Shown: positions 27,444-36,851, counted from the stretch's first letter. The stretch is DNA of 64,000 nt from an uncultured Clostridia bacterium (GCA_944393385.1 CALYAA010000006.1:1-64000); one strand, 5' to 3'. The notes: generated by a model from the letters alone, not told the origin. Made by a program: numbers and translations.

Positions 27444-28400
27444 ATGTATCAAAAAATGGAGAAAATATCTGTAGTAGTATCATGTTACAATGAGGAAAAA
27501 GCTTTACCATTATTTTATGAAGAAATGGAAAGAGTTAGAAAACAAGATTTTGAAGGGATTGTTGATTTTGAATATATTTTTGTAGATGATGGTTCAAAAG
27601 ACAACACATTAAAAATAATGAAAGAACTTCATTCAAAAGACAGTAAAGTAAGATATGTATCTTTTTCAAGAAATTTTGGAAAAGAAGCGGCAATGTATGC
27701 AGGATTAGAAGCAGCAAAAGGAGATTATGTAACACTCATGGATGCTGATTTACAAGATCCACCAGCATTATTAAAACAAATGTATGATGCAATCCAAAAT
27801 GAAGGATATGATTCTGTAGGAACACGTAGAGTCACAAGAAAAGGTGAACCACCAATAAGAAGTTTCTTTGCTAGAATGTTTTATAAAATAATAAATAAAA
27901 TGTCATCAATAGAAATGGTAGATGGAGCAAGAGACTATAGATTAATGAAAAGAAAAGTTGTAGATGCAATAATTTCTTTAAAAGAATATAATAGATATTC
28001 AAAAGGACTTTTCAGTTTTGTAGGATTTAAGACAAAATGGATTGAATATGAAAATGTAGAAAGAGTTGCAGGAGAAACCAAATGGTCATTTTGGAAATTA
28101 TTTAAATATGCAATAGAAGGAATAACAGCATTTTCAACTACACCATTGATATTTTCATCATTATTAGGGTTAATTTTCTGTTTAGTGGCATTTATCGCAA
28201 TTGTATTTATTATAGTTAGAACTTTAGCATTTGGAGACCCAACTCCAGGTTGGCCATCAACAATATGTATAATAGTATTTGTTAGTGGAATACAATTATT
28301 TACTATAGGAATAATTGGACAATATTTATCAAAAACATATTTAGAGGTAAAAAAACGTCCAATATATATAGTAAGAGAAACAGAAAATGATGAACCATAG
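27444..28400 (+). CDS. Polyprenyl-phosphate glycosyltransferase with two membrane helices (GtrB/CsbB-like GT2)
   Basis: The 318-residue protein has a GT-A domain (SVVVSCYNEEKAL, VDDGSKDNT, LMDADLQDPP with the DxD, then RDYRLMKRKV) and two hydrophobic helices near the C-terminus, the form of undecaprenyl-phosphate glucosyl- and aminosugar transferases. It should make an undecaprenyl-phosphate sugar. The ribosome binding site AAGGAG (27414-27419) is about 24 nt from the ATG, and a small TTGG/CCAA hairpin lies between. An ATG at 27456 is a possible alternative. The galE upstream and the EamA-like gene downstream suggest one decoration module. Confidence 0.88.
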   Translation: MYQKMEKISVVVSCYNEEKALPLFYEEMERVRKQDFEGIVDFEYIFVDDGSKDNTLKIMKELHSKDSKVRYVSFSRNFGKEAAMYAGLEAAKGDYVTLMDADLQDPPALLKQMYDAIQNEGYDSVGTRRVTRKGEPPIRSFFARMFYKIINKMSSIEMVDGARDYRLMKRKVVDAIISLKEYNRYSKGLFSFVGFKTKWIEYENVERVAGETKWSFWKLFKYAIEGITAFSTTPLIFSSLLGLIFCLVAFIAIVFIIVRTLAFGDPTPGWPSTICIIVFVSGIQLFTIGIIGQYLSKTYLEVKKRPIYIVRETENDEP

Positions 28401-28417
28401 AAGGGAATGAAAGAATC

Positions 28418-28798
28418 ATGAAGATAAGGAGCAAAGATATCATGAAATATTTAATGATTGTAATATATATAGCATTTACAGTATCAGGTTTAATTTTAAT
28501 GAAAAAAGGTGGAAATGCCGGAAAAATTGGAATAGGTTCTGGAGAATTTAGTTTTAGTATAAGTTGGATAAGTGCTCTTGGATTTATTTGTTATATAATA
28601 AGTTTTCTACTTTTCACAAGAATAATAATGATGTTTGAAAATGTAAGTTATATTTCGCCAATTTGTAATGGAATTGCACAAGCATGTATTGTTATAGCAT
28701 CAATCATCTTTTTAAAAGAAGAATACTCAATTACAACACTAGGAGGAGCATTATTAATTATTGCCGGAGTTATTATAATGAATTTAAAATTAAAATAA
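28418..28798 (+). CDS. Small four-helix EamA/DMT-type membrane protein
   Basis: The 126-residue protein has four hydrophobic helices and ends LLIIAGVIIMNLKLK, the half-size form of the drug/metabolite transporter superfamily. It follows the glycosyltransferase by 17 nt. In several lipid-sugar modification systems, half-size members (ArnE/ArnF type) flip the polyprenyl-phosphate sugar, and that role would fit here. The sequence alone cannot distinguish it from a small multidrug transporter. Confidence 0.75.
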   Translation: MKIRSKDIMKYLMIVIYIAFTVSGLILMKKGGNAGKIGIGSGEFSFSISWISALGFICYIISFLLFTRIIMMFENVSYISPICNGIAQACIVIASIIFLKEEYSITTLGGALLIIAGVIIMNLKLK

Positions 28799-28862
28799 AA
28801 ATGATTAAAAGTGAATATAATTAATAAAAAATGTACATAAATTAAATATAAGAATACATAAG

Positions 28863-28891
28863 TTCAAAATTTAGTAATAAACTAAATTTGA
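28863..28891 (+). other. Hairpin in the mreB leader
   Basis: TTCAAAATTTAGT can pair with ACTAAATTTGAA across a five-base loop, with one bulged A. There is no T-run, so it is a leader structure more than a terminator. Confidence 0.45.
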
Positions 28892-28938
28892 ATTACAAAA
28901 GTCAAAAAAATAAGAAAAGTGGAAGGATTGAATTAGTT

Positions 28939-29934
28939 ATGTTTAATTTTGGTCAGGATATTGGAATTGATTTAGGTACAGCAACAATTATTGCATATGT
29001 AAAAGGAAAGGGTGTTGTATTAAGAGAACCATCTGTTGTTGCAGTAGATAGTAATACAAAAGAAGTTTTAGCAGTTGGACAAGAAGCAAGAAGAATGTTA
29101 GGAAGAACACCAGGAAATATTGTAGCAACAAGACCATTAAGAGAAGGTGTAATATCAGATTATACAGTAACAGAGAAAATGCTAAAATATTTTATAAACA
29201 AAGTAAACGGAAAAACTATTTTCTCTCCAAGAACAATGATTTGCATACCATCTAGAGTAACAGAAGTAGAGAAAAAAGCAGTAATAGATGCAGCAACACA
29301 AGCTGGAGCAAGAAAAGTGTTTCTAATTGAGGAACCAATAGCTGCAGCAATAGGTGCAGGAATAGATATAGCAAAACCTTGTGGAAATATGGTTGTAGAT
29401 ATTGGTGGAGGAACAACAGATATAGCTGTTATATCTCTAGGAGGCTCTGTTGAAAGTACATCTTTAAAGGTTGCTGGAGATAAATTTGATGAAGCAATTG
29501 TTAAATATATTAAAAAGAAACATAATATAATGATTGGAGAAAGAACTGCAGAAGATTTAAAAATTAATATAGGATGTGTATATCCAAAAGTACAAGATCT
29601 AGAAATGGAAATAAGAGGAAGAGACTTGACAACAGGATTACCAAAAAATATTGTAGTTTATTCTAGTGAGATGTTAGAAGCTCTTATAGAACCAGCTATG
29701 CAAATTGTTGATGCGGTACATTCTGTTTTAGAAAAAACACCTCCAGAACTCTCAGCAGATATAAGTGATAGAGGAATTTACATGACTGGTGGGGGATGTC
29801 TAATTGATGGATTAGATAGACTTTTACAAGAAAAAACAGGAATAAATGTAATGATAGCAAATGATGCAGTTTCTTGTGTTGCACTAGGTACAGGTAAAGC
29901 TCTAGACAATTTAGATAATTTGGATAGAAGATAA
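28939..29934 (+). CDS. mreB: Rod-shape protein MreB/Mbl (actin-like)
   Basis: The 331-residue protein has the actin-fold phosphate loops DIGIDLGTATI and DIGGGTTDIAV, and the adenosine-binding TGGGCLI. It polymerises under the membrane and guides side-wall peptidoglycan synthesis. The frame is open from a TTG at 28888, but ATG 28939 has GGAAGGA about 12 nt before it and fits the family start (MFNFGQDIGIDLG). mreC/mreD are not adjacent, so it may be the stand-alone Mbl/MreBH-type paralogue. Confidence 0.93.
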   Translation: MFNFGQDIGIDLGTATIIAYVKGKGVVLREPSVVAVDSNTKEVLAVGQEARRMLGRTPGNIVATRPLREGVISDYTVTEKMLKYFINKVNGKTIFSPRTMICIPSRVTEVEKKAVIDAATQAGARKVFLIEEPIAAAIGAGIDIAKPCGNMVVDIGGGTTDIAVISLGGSVESTSLKVAGDKFDEAIVKYIKKKHNIMIGERTAEDLKINIGCVYPKVQDLEMEIRGRDLTTGLPKNIVVYSSEMLEALIEPAMQIVDAVHSVLEKTPPELSADISDRGIYMTGGGCLIDGLDRLLQEKTGINVMIANDAVSCVALGTGKALDNLDNLDRR

Positions 29935-29941
29935 AAATAAA

Positions 29942-29968
29942 AAGGTGGAAATTAAATTATTCCACCTT
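29942..29968. terminator. Bidirectional terminator between mreB and rpsT
   Basis: AAGGTGGAA (29942-29950) pairs with TTCCACCTT (29960-29968); a T-run follows on the plus strand (ATTTTTTTA) and on the minus strand (TTTTTATTTTTA). A second hairpin at 29979-29998 overlaps the rpsT stop. Confidence 0.85.
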
Positions 29969-29996
29969 ATTTTTTTACAGGAAAAATTGTTTTTTC

Positions 29997-30260
29997 CTAT
30001 GCCATTGCATTTAATTTTTTTGATAAACTAGATTTTTTTCTAGAAGCTGTATTTTTTACAATAACTCCTTTTGAACAAGCTTGATCAATTTTCTTTGTTG
30101 CTTCAGACATTAAAGTTGTGGCTTCTGCTTTATTACCAGCAGCAACAGCTTCTTCAAATTTCTTTACAGCTGATTTATATGCACTTTTAATCATATTATT
30201 TGTTAATGTTTTCTTTTCAATAATTTTAACTCTCTTTTTTGCTGATTTGATATTTGGCAT
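29997..30260 (-). CDS. rpsT: 30S ribosomal protein S20
   Basis: The 87-residue basic protein begins [17 protein letters not shown] and ends with the Lys-rich [14 protein letters not shown], diagnostic of S20, which binds 16S rRNA during small-subunit assembly. It is read convergently with mreB from its own promoter, with an AGGAGG ribosome binding site. Confidence 0.97.
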   Translation of the reverse strand: MPNIKSAKKRVKIIEKKTLTNNMIKSAYKSAVKKFEEAVAAGNKAEATTLMSEATKKIDQACSKGVIVKNTASRKKSSLSKKLNAMA

Positions 30261-30304
30261 TTAAAATGCACCTCCTCTTAGTAAAATAAACTATAACGCA
30301 TAAC

Positions 30305-30333
30305 ATTATAACACACAAAATACCATTTGGCAA
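30305..30333 (-). promoter_or_regulatory. Promoter of rpsT
   Basis: On the minus strand, TTGCCA (30333-30328), a 17-nt spacer and TATAAT (30310-30305) lie about 45 nt before the rpsT start. Confidence 0.75.
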
Positions 30334-30431
30334 GAGCAAAAATAAAATTTCCATGGTAAAATTTATATAAAATGATGTTATAATTTATTTTTTATATAAT
30401 AAGAAAATAAATTATAACAAGCGGAAAATTG

Positions 30432-30460
30432 TTGCACTTTAGCCAATAATGTGATATAGT
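30432..30460 (+). promoter_or_regulatory. Promoter of the rpiB-tagO operon
   Basis: TTGCAC, a 17-nt spacer and TATAGT lie 54 nt upstream of rpiB. Confidence 0.65.
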
Positions 30461-30514
30461 GTTATGGAATGTAATAGCAGTAAACATCAATAGAAAGAAA
30501 GGTGAGTGGTTAAT

Positions 30515-30961
30515 ATGGTAGCAATAGGAAGTGACCATGGAGGTTATAAATTAAAAGAAGAAATAAAAAAATATTTAGAAGAAAAAGAAATAGAATGTGA
30601 AGACTGTGGAACATTTTCAGAAGAAAGAGCAGACTATCCAGAAATAGCTAAAGCTGTAGCATTAGAAATACAAAACAAACAATGTGATAAAGGAATACTA
30701 ATATGTCGTTCAGGAATAGGAATGAGCATAGTAGCAAACAAATTTAAAGGAATAAGATGTGCAAAATGTGATAATGAAGAAGAAGCAAAATTTTCAAGAA
30801 TGCACAATGATAGTAATGTTCTAGCAATAGGAGCTGATTATATTGATACAAATGAAGCAATAAGAATCGTAAGAATGTGGCTTGCAACACAATTTGAAGG
30901 TGGAAGACATGCTGAAAGGATTGATATAATAAATAAAATTGAAAATGAAAATATGAAATAA
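30515..30961 (+). CDS. rpiB: Ribose 5-phosphate isomerase B / RpiB-LacAB family
   Basis: The 148-residue protein begins VAIGSDHGGYKLKEEI, the family signature, and contains ICRSGIGMSIVANK (catalytic Cys and anion loop) and MHNDSNVLAIG. It isomerises ribose 5-phosphate and ribulose 5-phosphate; related members act on other phospho-sugars. The open frame includes a GTG at 30506, but ATG 30515 has GAAAGGTGA 9 nt upstream. It is 17 nt before tagO. Confidence 0.93.
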   Translation: MVAIGSDHGGYKLKEEIKKYLEEKEIECEDCGTFSEERADYPEIAKAVALEIQNKQCDKGILICRSGIGMSIVANKFKGIRCAKCDNEEEAKFSRMHNDSNVLAIGADYIDTNEAIRIVRMWLATQFEGGRHAERIDIINKIENENMK

Positions 30962-30978
30962 TAGGAGGTTGCACATAA

Positions 30979-32091
30979 ATGTGGGGAAATATAGCAATTG
31001 CTTTTTTATTAGCATTTATAGTTTCATTTATGGCAACACCATATACTATAAAAATTGCTAACAAAATAGGAGCAGTAGATATACCAAAAGACAAAAGAAG
31101 AATGCATACAAAAAAAATGCCAAAGTATGGTGGTTTAGCAGTTATTCTTGGATTTTTAGTATCAATGTTATATTTAATTGCTGTAATGTCTATTGAAGGA
31201 AGTCTAGACTTATTTACAACACAAGAATATGGAAAAAAATTGTTTGGAATACTGTTAGGCATAGGTGTGATTATTATAACAGGAACACTTGATGATATAA
31301 AAACTCTAAAACCGTGGCAAGAATTAATAGGACAAACTTTAGCAGCAATTATTGTTGTATTATTTGGAATTCAAATAGAGCATTTAGATATACCTTTTTT
31401 ATACAGAATAGGCTTTAATGAAACATTTTCAATTATTATAACAGTATTGTGGATAGTAGGAGTAACAAATGCAATCAATTTAATAGATGGATTAGATGGA
31501 TTATCATCAGGAATTTCTCTTATTTCATGTATATCATTATTAATAATCTTTATATTAAATGATTCTCCAATAATAGCAACAGTTATTGTAACAGCTATGG
31601 CTGGAGCAATAGTAGGATTTTTACCATTTAATTTTTCACCAGCTAAAACATTTATAGGAGATGTAGGTTCTAATTTTTTGGGATTTATGTTAGCCATAGT
31701 ATCAATACTAGGAGTAGCTAAAACGTATACTGCAGCGGTAATCGTTTTGCCAGTAATTGTTTTAGGACTTCCAATATTTGACGTAATATTTGCAATTATA
31801 AGAAGAATAATAAAAGGAAAATCTATAAAAGCTGTATTCAAACCAGATAAAGGACATTTACATCATAAACTTGTAGAAAAAGGTTTTACTCCAAAACAAG
31901 CAGTATTAATTTTATATGGTCTAAGTGCTTCACTTGGAATGTTTGCAATTATACTTTTAGATAGTGGAATTTGGAAAGCTTTATCATTTTTATTATTAAT
32001 AATTGCAACACTATCAGTAGGTTATAAAAACTTTATTAAAGAACAAGAAAATAGACCTAAACTAGAAGAAAAAAACGTAGAAGAAAAGTAA
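30979..32091 (+). CDS. tagO: Undecaprenyl-phosphate GlcNAc-1-phosphate transferase (TagO/WecA family)
   Basis: The 370-residue protein has about eleven hydrophobic segments and the family motifs DIPKDKRRMHTKKMPKYGG, DDIKTL, NLIDGLDGLSSG, FIGDVGSNFLGF and GHLHHKLVEKG (the His cluster). It moves GlcNAc-1-phosphate from UDP-GlcNAc to undecaprenyl phosphate, starting wall teichoic acid or another lipid-linked glycan; the polymer of region 2 could be a downstream product. ATAGGAGG precedes the ATG. Confidence 0.93.
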   Translation: MWGNIAIAFLLAFIVSFMATPYTIKIANKIGAVDIPKDKRRMHTKKMPKYGGLAVILGFLVSMLYLIAVMSIEGSLDLFTTQEYGKKLFGILLGIGVIIITGTLDDIKTLKPWQELIGQTLAAIIVVLFGIQIEHLDIPFLYRIGFNETFSIIITVLWIVGVTNAINLIDGLDGLSSGISLISCISLLIIFILNDSPIIATVIVTAMAGAIVGFLPFNFSPAKTFIGDVGSNFLGFMLAIVSILGVAKTYTAAVIVLPVIVLGLPIFDVIFAIIRRIIKGKSIKAVFKPDKGHLHHKLVEKGFTPKQAVLILYGLSASLGMFAIILLDSGIWKALSFLLLIIATLSVGYKNFIKEQENRPKLEEKNVEEK

Positions 32092-32142
32092 TATTAGAAA
32101 AATTGTTTAAAGACAACTACATTAGGAAGGAAACAATTAAAA

Positions 32143-33030
32143 ATGAAAGATCAAATAATAAAATTTTTAGCACACAATGGAAAGATATCAGTAGTTTGTT
32201 GTTCATCAACAAATTTAGTAGAAGAAGCAAGGAAAATACATGATTTAAGTCCACTTGCAACGGCTGCAATGGGTAGAGTATTAACAATCACAGCACTAAT
32301 AGGATCAGAAATGAAAAATGAAACAGACAAACTAACAATTCAAATAAAAGGAAATGGACCTATAGGAAAAATTGTAGCTGTTTCAGATAATGCACCACAT
32401 GTTAAAGCATGTATAACAAATCCACATGTAGACTTACCACTAAATGAATTTCAAAAATTAGATGTGGGTGGAGCTATAGGAAACCAAGGATTTATAAATG
32501 TAATAAAAGATATAGGACTAAAAGAACCATATATAGGTATAAGCCCATTAACATCTGGAGAAATAGCAGAAGATTTTGCAAATTACTTTCAAACCTCAGA
32601 GCAAAAACAAACAGCAGTAGCATTAGGAGTACTAGTTGACAAAAACGGAGTTCGCTCAAGTGGAGGATATATAATTTCACCTATGCCTGATGCAACAGAT
32701 GAAGAAATATCTATAGTTGAAAAATCAATTTTCGAAGCAGGAGCTATATCTAAAATGTTAGACCAAAATTTAACATTAAAAGAAATAGCACAAAAAATTA
32801 CAGGAGATAAAGATGTACAAGTTTTAGATGCATCTATTGAACCTAAATATGAATGTGGATGTAGTAAAGAAAAATTTGCAGATAGTCTTGTAACATTAGG
32901 AAAGCAACAACTTAAAGAATTAATAGAAGAAGATGGAAAAGCAGAAATTCAATGTCAATTTTGCAATCAAAAATATAAATTTAATAAAGAAGAATTAGAA
33001 GAAATATTAAAAAATGCTCAAAAAGAGTAA
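32143..33030 (+). CDS. hslO: Redox-regulated chaperone Hsp33
   Basis: The 295-residue protein has the Hsp33 start (LSPLATAAMGRVLTITALIG) and the C-terminal redox switch: CGC followed about 31 residues later by CQFC, four Cys that hold zinc when reduced and form disulfides on oxidative stress, activating holdase function. It sits 51 nt after tagO and 31 nt before ppaC and may be co-transcribed with both. Confidence 0.95.
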   Translation: MKDQIIKFLAHNGKISVVCCSSTNLVEEARKIHDLSPLATAAMGRVLTITALIGSEMKNETDKLTIQIKGNGPIGKIVAVSDNAPHVKACITNPHVDLPLNEFQKLDVGGAIGNQGFINVIKDIGLKEPYIGISPLTSGEIAEDFANYFQTSEQKQTAVALGVLVDKNGVRSSGGYIISPMPDATDEEISIVEKSIFEAGAISKMLDQNLTLKEIAQKITGDKDVQVLDASIEPKYECGCSKEKFADSLVTLGKQQLKELIEEDGKAEIQCQFCNQKYKFNKEELEEILKNAQKE

Positions 33031-33061
33031 AATATTATAAAAAAAGAAAGGAAACAAAAAA

Positions 33062-33979
33062 ATGGAAAAAATTTTAGTAATTGGACACAAAAATCCAGAC
33101 ACAGATTCAATATGCTCAAGTTTAGCAATGGCAAATTTACAAACAAAATTAAGAGGAGAAGAAGTAATATCTTGTAGATTAGGAGAAATAAATGAAGAAA
33201 CAAAATATGCATTAAATTACTTCAAAGTAGAAGCTCCAAAACTTATAGAAAAAGTTGATGAAGGACAAGAAGTAATATTAGTTGACCACAACGAATTTAC
33301 ACAATCAGTAGAAGGAATAGAAAAAACAAAAATTTTAGCAGTAGTAGATCATCACAGAATTAATAATTTCCAAACATCAGAACCATTATTTTATTATGCA
33401 CAACCAGTAGGATGTACAGCAACAGTATTATTTGAATTATATAAATCAAATAATGTTGAAATAGAACAACAAATAGCAGGTTTAATGCTAAGTGCTATAA
33501 TATCTGACACACTATTATTAAAATCTCCAACAACTACAGATAAAGATAAAAAAGCTGTTGAAGAATTAGCTAAAATAGCAAATGTAGATATTAGTAAATA
33601 TGGATTAGAAATGTTAAAAGCAGGAACTAATTTAGATAAATATACAGAAGAAGAATTAATAAATTTAGATGCAAAAACAATGGAAAAAGAAAATATAAAA
33701 TATGTAATTGCACAGGTTAATACAGTAAGCATTCCAGATGTATTAAAAAGAAAAGAAAAAATAGAACATGAAATAAATAAAGTAATTGAAGCAAAAGGAC
33801 TAAGTTTATTTGTATTTGTTATTACAGACATTGTAAACAGCAACTCAACAGCAATTGTTTTAGGTGAAAGAACAGATGCAATATCTAAAACTTATGAAAT
33901 TAGAGACAACTTAGCAGAAATGCCAGGTGTTGTTTCTAGAAAAAAACAAGTTTTACCATTAGTGGAAAAAAACATCTAA
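33062..33979 (+). CDS. ppaC: Manganese-dependent inorganic pyrophosphatase (family II)
   Basis: The 305-residue DHH-superfamily protein has GHKNPDTDSICSSLA (metal ligands), VDHNEF and VDHHRI, plus SRKKQVLPL near the end, all typical of family II pyrophosphatases. It hydrolyses pyrophosphate and pulls biosynthetic reactions forward. AGAAAGGA lies before the ATG. No CBS or DRTGG insertion is present. Confidence 0.95.
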   Translation: MEKILVIGHKNPDTDSICSSLAMANLQTKLRGEEVISCRLGEINEETKYALNYFKVEAPKLIEKVDEGQEVILVDHNEFTQSVEGIEKTKILAVVDHHRINNFQTSEPLFYYAQPVGCTATVLFELYKSNNVEIEQQIAGLMLSAIISDTLLLKSPTTTDKDKKAVEELAKIANVDISKYGLEMLKAGTNLDKYTEEELINLDAKTMEKENIKYVIAQVNTVSIPDVLKRKEKIEHEINKVIEAKGLSLFVFVITDIVNSNSTAIVLGERTDAISKTYEIRDNLAEMPGVVSRKKQVLPLVEKNI

Positions 33980-33994
33980 TTTATGAAATAAAAA

Positions 33995-34026
33995 AACCTT
34001 CTATTTTTACAATAAAAATTGAGGGT
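33995..34026 (+). terminator. Hairpin after ppaC
   Basis: AACC...ATTTTT (33995-34007) can pair with AAAAAT...GGTT (34013-34026) with small internal loops. There is no T-run after it, so termination is uncertain. Confidence 0.4.
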
Positions 34027-34063
34027 TATGTAAAATCAAGACTTTATATTGAAAAAAGAAAAT

Positions 34064-34114
34064 GTCAAATTTTAATATTTAAAATTTGACGATTCCCTCA
34101 AATAGTGATATAAT
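34064..34114 (+). promoter_or_regulatory. Promoter with overlapping palindromic operator
   Basis: TTGACG (34086-34091), a 17-nt spacer and TATAAT (34109-34114) form a near-consensus promoter for the two glycosyltransferases downstream. A perfect inverted repeat GTCAAATTTT (34064-34073) / AAAATTTGAC (34081-34090) covers the -35 box, the expected place for a repressor site. Confidence 0.65.
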
Positions 34115-34193
34115 AGACACGGATATGTTTATAAAACTAGCATTTCCAAAAATATTGAAAGGAGATATGTCGTTTTTAGCGATGTAAAAATGT

Positions 34194-35066
34194 ATGAATA
34201 ATAAATGTAGATTTTCAGTAATAATTAGTGCATATAATGTTGAACCATATATCGAAAGAGCAATTAATAGTGTATTAAATCAAAATTTCGAAGATTACGA
34301 ATTAATTGTTGTAGAAGATAAATCAACAGATAATACATTAGAAAAAATCATGAAATATGATGGAAAAATTAGAATAATAAAAAATCCAGTAAATAAAGGA
34401 CTAGGAGCAGTAAGAAATATTGGAATAGAAAATGCAGTTGGAGAATATATTGTTCATCTAGACGGTGATGATACATTATACAATGAATCGACATTAACAG
34501 ACATAGATAAAGTAATTGGAAATAAAAAACCAGATATTGTATTTTTTGGATTCCAAGAAATTAACGGAAATAATAGACTAAGAGTTGCAACAAAGGAAAA
34601 TTCAACAAAAGAAGCACGTTTGATGTGTGATGCAACTTTCTCAATACCTAGTAAATGCTGGAAAAGAGAATTTTTACTAGAAAAGAACATAAAATTTAAA
34701 GAAGATGTATATTACGAAGATATGATATATTCTATGAAAGCAATTACATTAGCCGGTGAAACAACATATGGAGATTTTCCTATTTTTAATTACTACAAAA
34801 ATAGAGGAGGAAGTATAATGACAACTCCATCTATACGTAGATGTACAGATATGTATAAAATGTTAGCATATTTAATGGAAATATATGATGAAGCACCAGA
34901 AAACTTAAAACCTTATGTACTAAGCTTTATAATAAATGAAACAGAAAGTATTCCATTTAAACTAAAAGGAATATTAAATGCAATTAAAAATAAAGAAAAT
35001 TCACCTATTTTCCCTAAACGTGAATATAATTTTAGAGATATTAATGATATTAAGGGAGGATTCTAA
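34194..35066 (+). CDS. Family 2 glycosyltransferase
   Basis: The 290-residue protein has FSVIISAYNVEPYIERAI, VVEDKSTDNT and HLDGDDTLYN (DxD), a complete GT-A core. The ATG at 34194 is the first possible start after an in-frame stop at 34185. The strong GAAAGGAG site lies about 29 nt upstream, with a six-codon frame (MSFLAM, stop) between. It overlaps the next gene by one base (TAATG). Donor and acceptor are unknown. Confidence 0.87.
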   Translation: MNNKCRFSVIISAYNVEPYIERAINSVLNQNFEDYELIVVEDKSTDNTLEKIMKYDGKIRIIKNPVNKGLGAVRNIGIENAVGEYIVHLDGDDTLYNESTLTDIDKVIGNKKPDIVFFGFQEINGNNRLRVATKENSTKEARLMCDATFSIPSKCWKREFLLEKNIKFKEDVYYEDMIYSMKAITLAGETTYGDFPIFNYYKNRGGSIMTTPSIRRCTDMYKMLAYLMEIYDEAPENLKPYVLSFIINETESIPFKLKGILNAIKNKENSPIFPKREYNFRDINDIKGGF

Positions 35067-36124
35067 TGAAAAAAATAGCTTTAGTGGCAGATGTAAAAGA
35101 TTGGGCATTTGATATTGCTGCACAAATAATTAAAAGAGCATTATCTGATAAATACCAAATTGATATCTATTACACAAAAGCAGAAGAATTTAAAAAAGAT
35201 TTATTTAAAATATTAGAAACTTTAAAAGATTATGATTTAATACATTTCTTTTGGAGATACATATTACTAGACTTTGAAGAAAATGAAGATTTCAAGCAAA
35301 AAGTAATTAAAAAATATGGTAATTATGAAGAATATACTAAAAGAATGGTTAACAAAATATCAACAGGAATTTATGATCATTTATATGAAGATGATATAAA
35401 ATTTAACCAAACATTTACAAAATATTGTAAAAAATATATTGTAAGTTCTCAAAAACTGTTTGATATATATTATAATATAGAAGGAATAAAAAAACCTACA
35501 GCAATTATAGGAGATACATTTGAAAAGGAAAAGTTTCATCCATTAAATATGGAAAGATTCAATTTTAAAGATAATAAATCTTTAATAATTGGGTGGGTAG
35601 GAAATTCAAAATGGAATGAAAAACAGAAAGATGAGAACGGAAATTTTATAGATTTTAAAGGATTTCATACAGTATTAAAACCAGTAATTGAAGAATTGCA
35701 AAATGAAGGATATGATATAAAGCTTCAAACTGCAGACAAAGCAGTTAAACAAATCTCGAATGATGATATGTGTGATTATTTCTCGAATATACATATATAT
35801 GTATGTGTGTCATATAAAGAAGGTACACCAAAACCCTTATTAGAAGCAATGGGATGTGGAGTTCCAGTAATTACAACAGATGTTGGAGTTGTAAATGAAG
35901 CTTTAGGTTCAGAACAAAAAAATTATATTATAGGAAAAAGAATAATCGGACAAAATGAAAGTCAAATAAAAGAAAAATTAAAAGAAAAAATTATATATTT
36001 ATATAATAATAAGGATTTACTAAAAATATTGTCAAATGAAAATTATAAATGTTCAAATAAATTTGAAATAGGAGAAATGAAAGAAAGATTTATTTCATAT
36101 TTTGAAAGTTTTATGAATAAATAA
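35066..36124 (+). CDS. GT-B glycosyltransferase (GT4-like)
   Basis: The 352-residue protein has the C-terminal Rossmann half of group 1 glycosyltransferases: IIGWVGNSKWNEKQK, FSNIHIYVCVSYKEGTPKP and LEAMGCGVPVITTDVGVVNEAL, where the Glu and Gly-rich loop bind the nucleotide sugar. The N-terminal half is divergent. Its ATG overlaps the preceding stop, with AAGGGAGG as ribosome binding site, so the two enzymes are made together and probably act on one acceptor. Confidence 0.85.
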   Translation: MKKIALVADVKDWAFDIAAQIIKRALSDKYQIDIYYTKAEEFKKDLFKILETLKDYDLIHFFWRYILLDFEENEDFKQKVIKKYGNYEEYTKRMVNKISTGIYDHLYEDDIKFNQTFTKYCKKYIVSSQKLFDIYYNIEGIKKPTAIIGDTFEKEKFHPLNMERFNFKDNKSLIIGWVGNSKWNEKQKDENGNFIDFKGFHTVLKPVIEELQNEGYDIKLQTADKAVKQISNDDMCDYFSNIHIYVCVSYKEGTPKPLLEAMGCGVPVITTDVGVVNEALGSEQKNYIIGKRIIGQNESQIKEKLKEKIIYLYNNKDLLKILSNENYKCSNKFEIGEMKERFISYFESFMNK

Positions 36125-36200
36125 TAAAAAATATTTAAAATTTTTATAGATTTATAAAAATTAAAGTTTCTCAATGAATAAGAAAGGAATGGTTTTTTAG

Positions 36201-36851
36201 ATGACAGATGTATACCTGATTAGGCATGCTCAATGTACAGGAAATATTGAAAATAGACTAACAGGAAAAGGCGATTATGATTTAACAGAAGAAGGAAAAA
36301 TGCAAGTACAATTACTAACAAATTACTTAAAAAATATAAAATTTGATAAAGTTTACTCAAGTCCATTAAAAAGAACAATAAAAACAATAGCACCAATATC
36401 CAAAATAGAAAATATCAATATTCAACTAAGTCAAGAACTAGAAGAAATGGATTTTGGAATTTATGATGGATATACTTGGAAAGAAGTTGATAAACTAGAC
36501 AATAAAATAATGCATAATTCAAAAAAAGAGATTATTGGAATTCCAAAACAAGAAACTACAAAACAAGTTCAAAAAAGAATGAAAAAGATTATGAAAAAAA
36601 TAGTAAAAGAAAACCCAAATAAAACAATACTTGTTTGTTCACATGGAATTGCGATAGAAGCATTTTTAAGAGAAATAGCAAAAGTTCCATTTAATGTTGA
36701 GAGTAAAAAATTTAGTCAAGGGAACACAAGTGTAAATATTATTTCTTATGACGAAAAAAAGAAAAAATTTTATATAAAAGATATATGCCAAACAAAACAT
36801 TTACAACAAGTACAACCAAAGAAATTGGTAATAAAAAAGAAAACAGCCTAA
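36201..36851 (+). CDS. Histidine phosphatase (phosphoglycerate mutase-like)
   Basis: The 216-residue protein has YLIRHAQCTGNIENRLTG at the N-terminus (catalytic His of the RH(G/A) motif), YSSPLKRTIKT, a conserved EEMDFGIYDG and CSHGIAIEA with the second His. The C-terminus is Lys-rich. It belongs to the broad CobC/GpmB group, whose substrates include phospho-sugars and small phosphoesters. Specificity cannot be assigned. Confidence 0.85.
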   Translation: MTDVYLIRHAQCTGNIENRLTGKGDYDLTEEGKMQVQLLTNYLKNIKFDKVYSSPLKRTIKTIAPISKIENINIQLSQELEEMDFGIYDGYTWKEVDKLDNKIMHNSKKEIIGIPKQETTKQVQKRMKKIMKKIVKENPNKTILVCSHGIAIEAFLREIAKVPFNVESKKFSQGNTSVNIISYDEKKKKFYIKDICQTKHLQQVQPKKLVIKKKTA

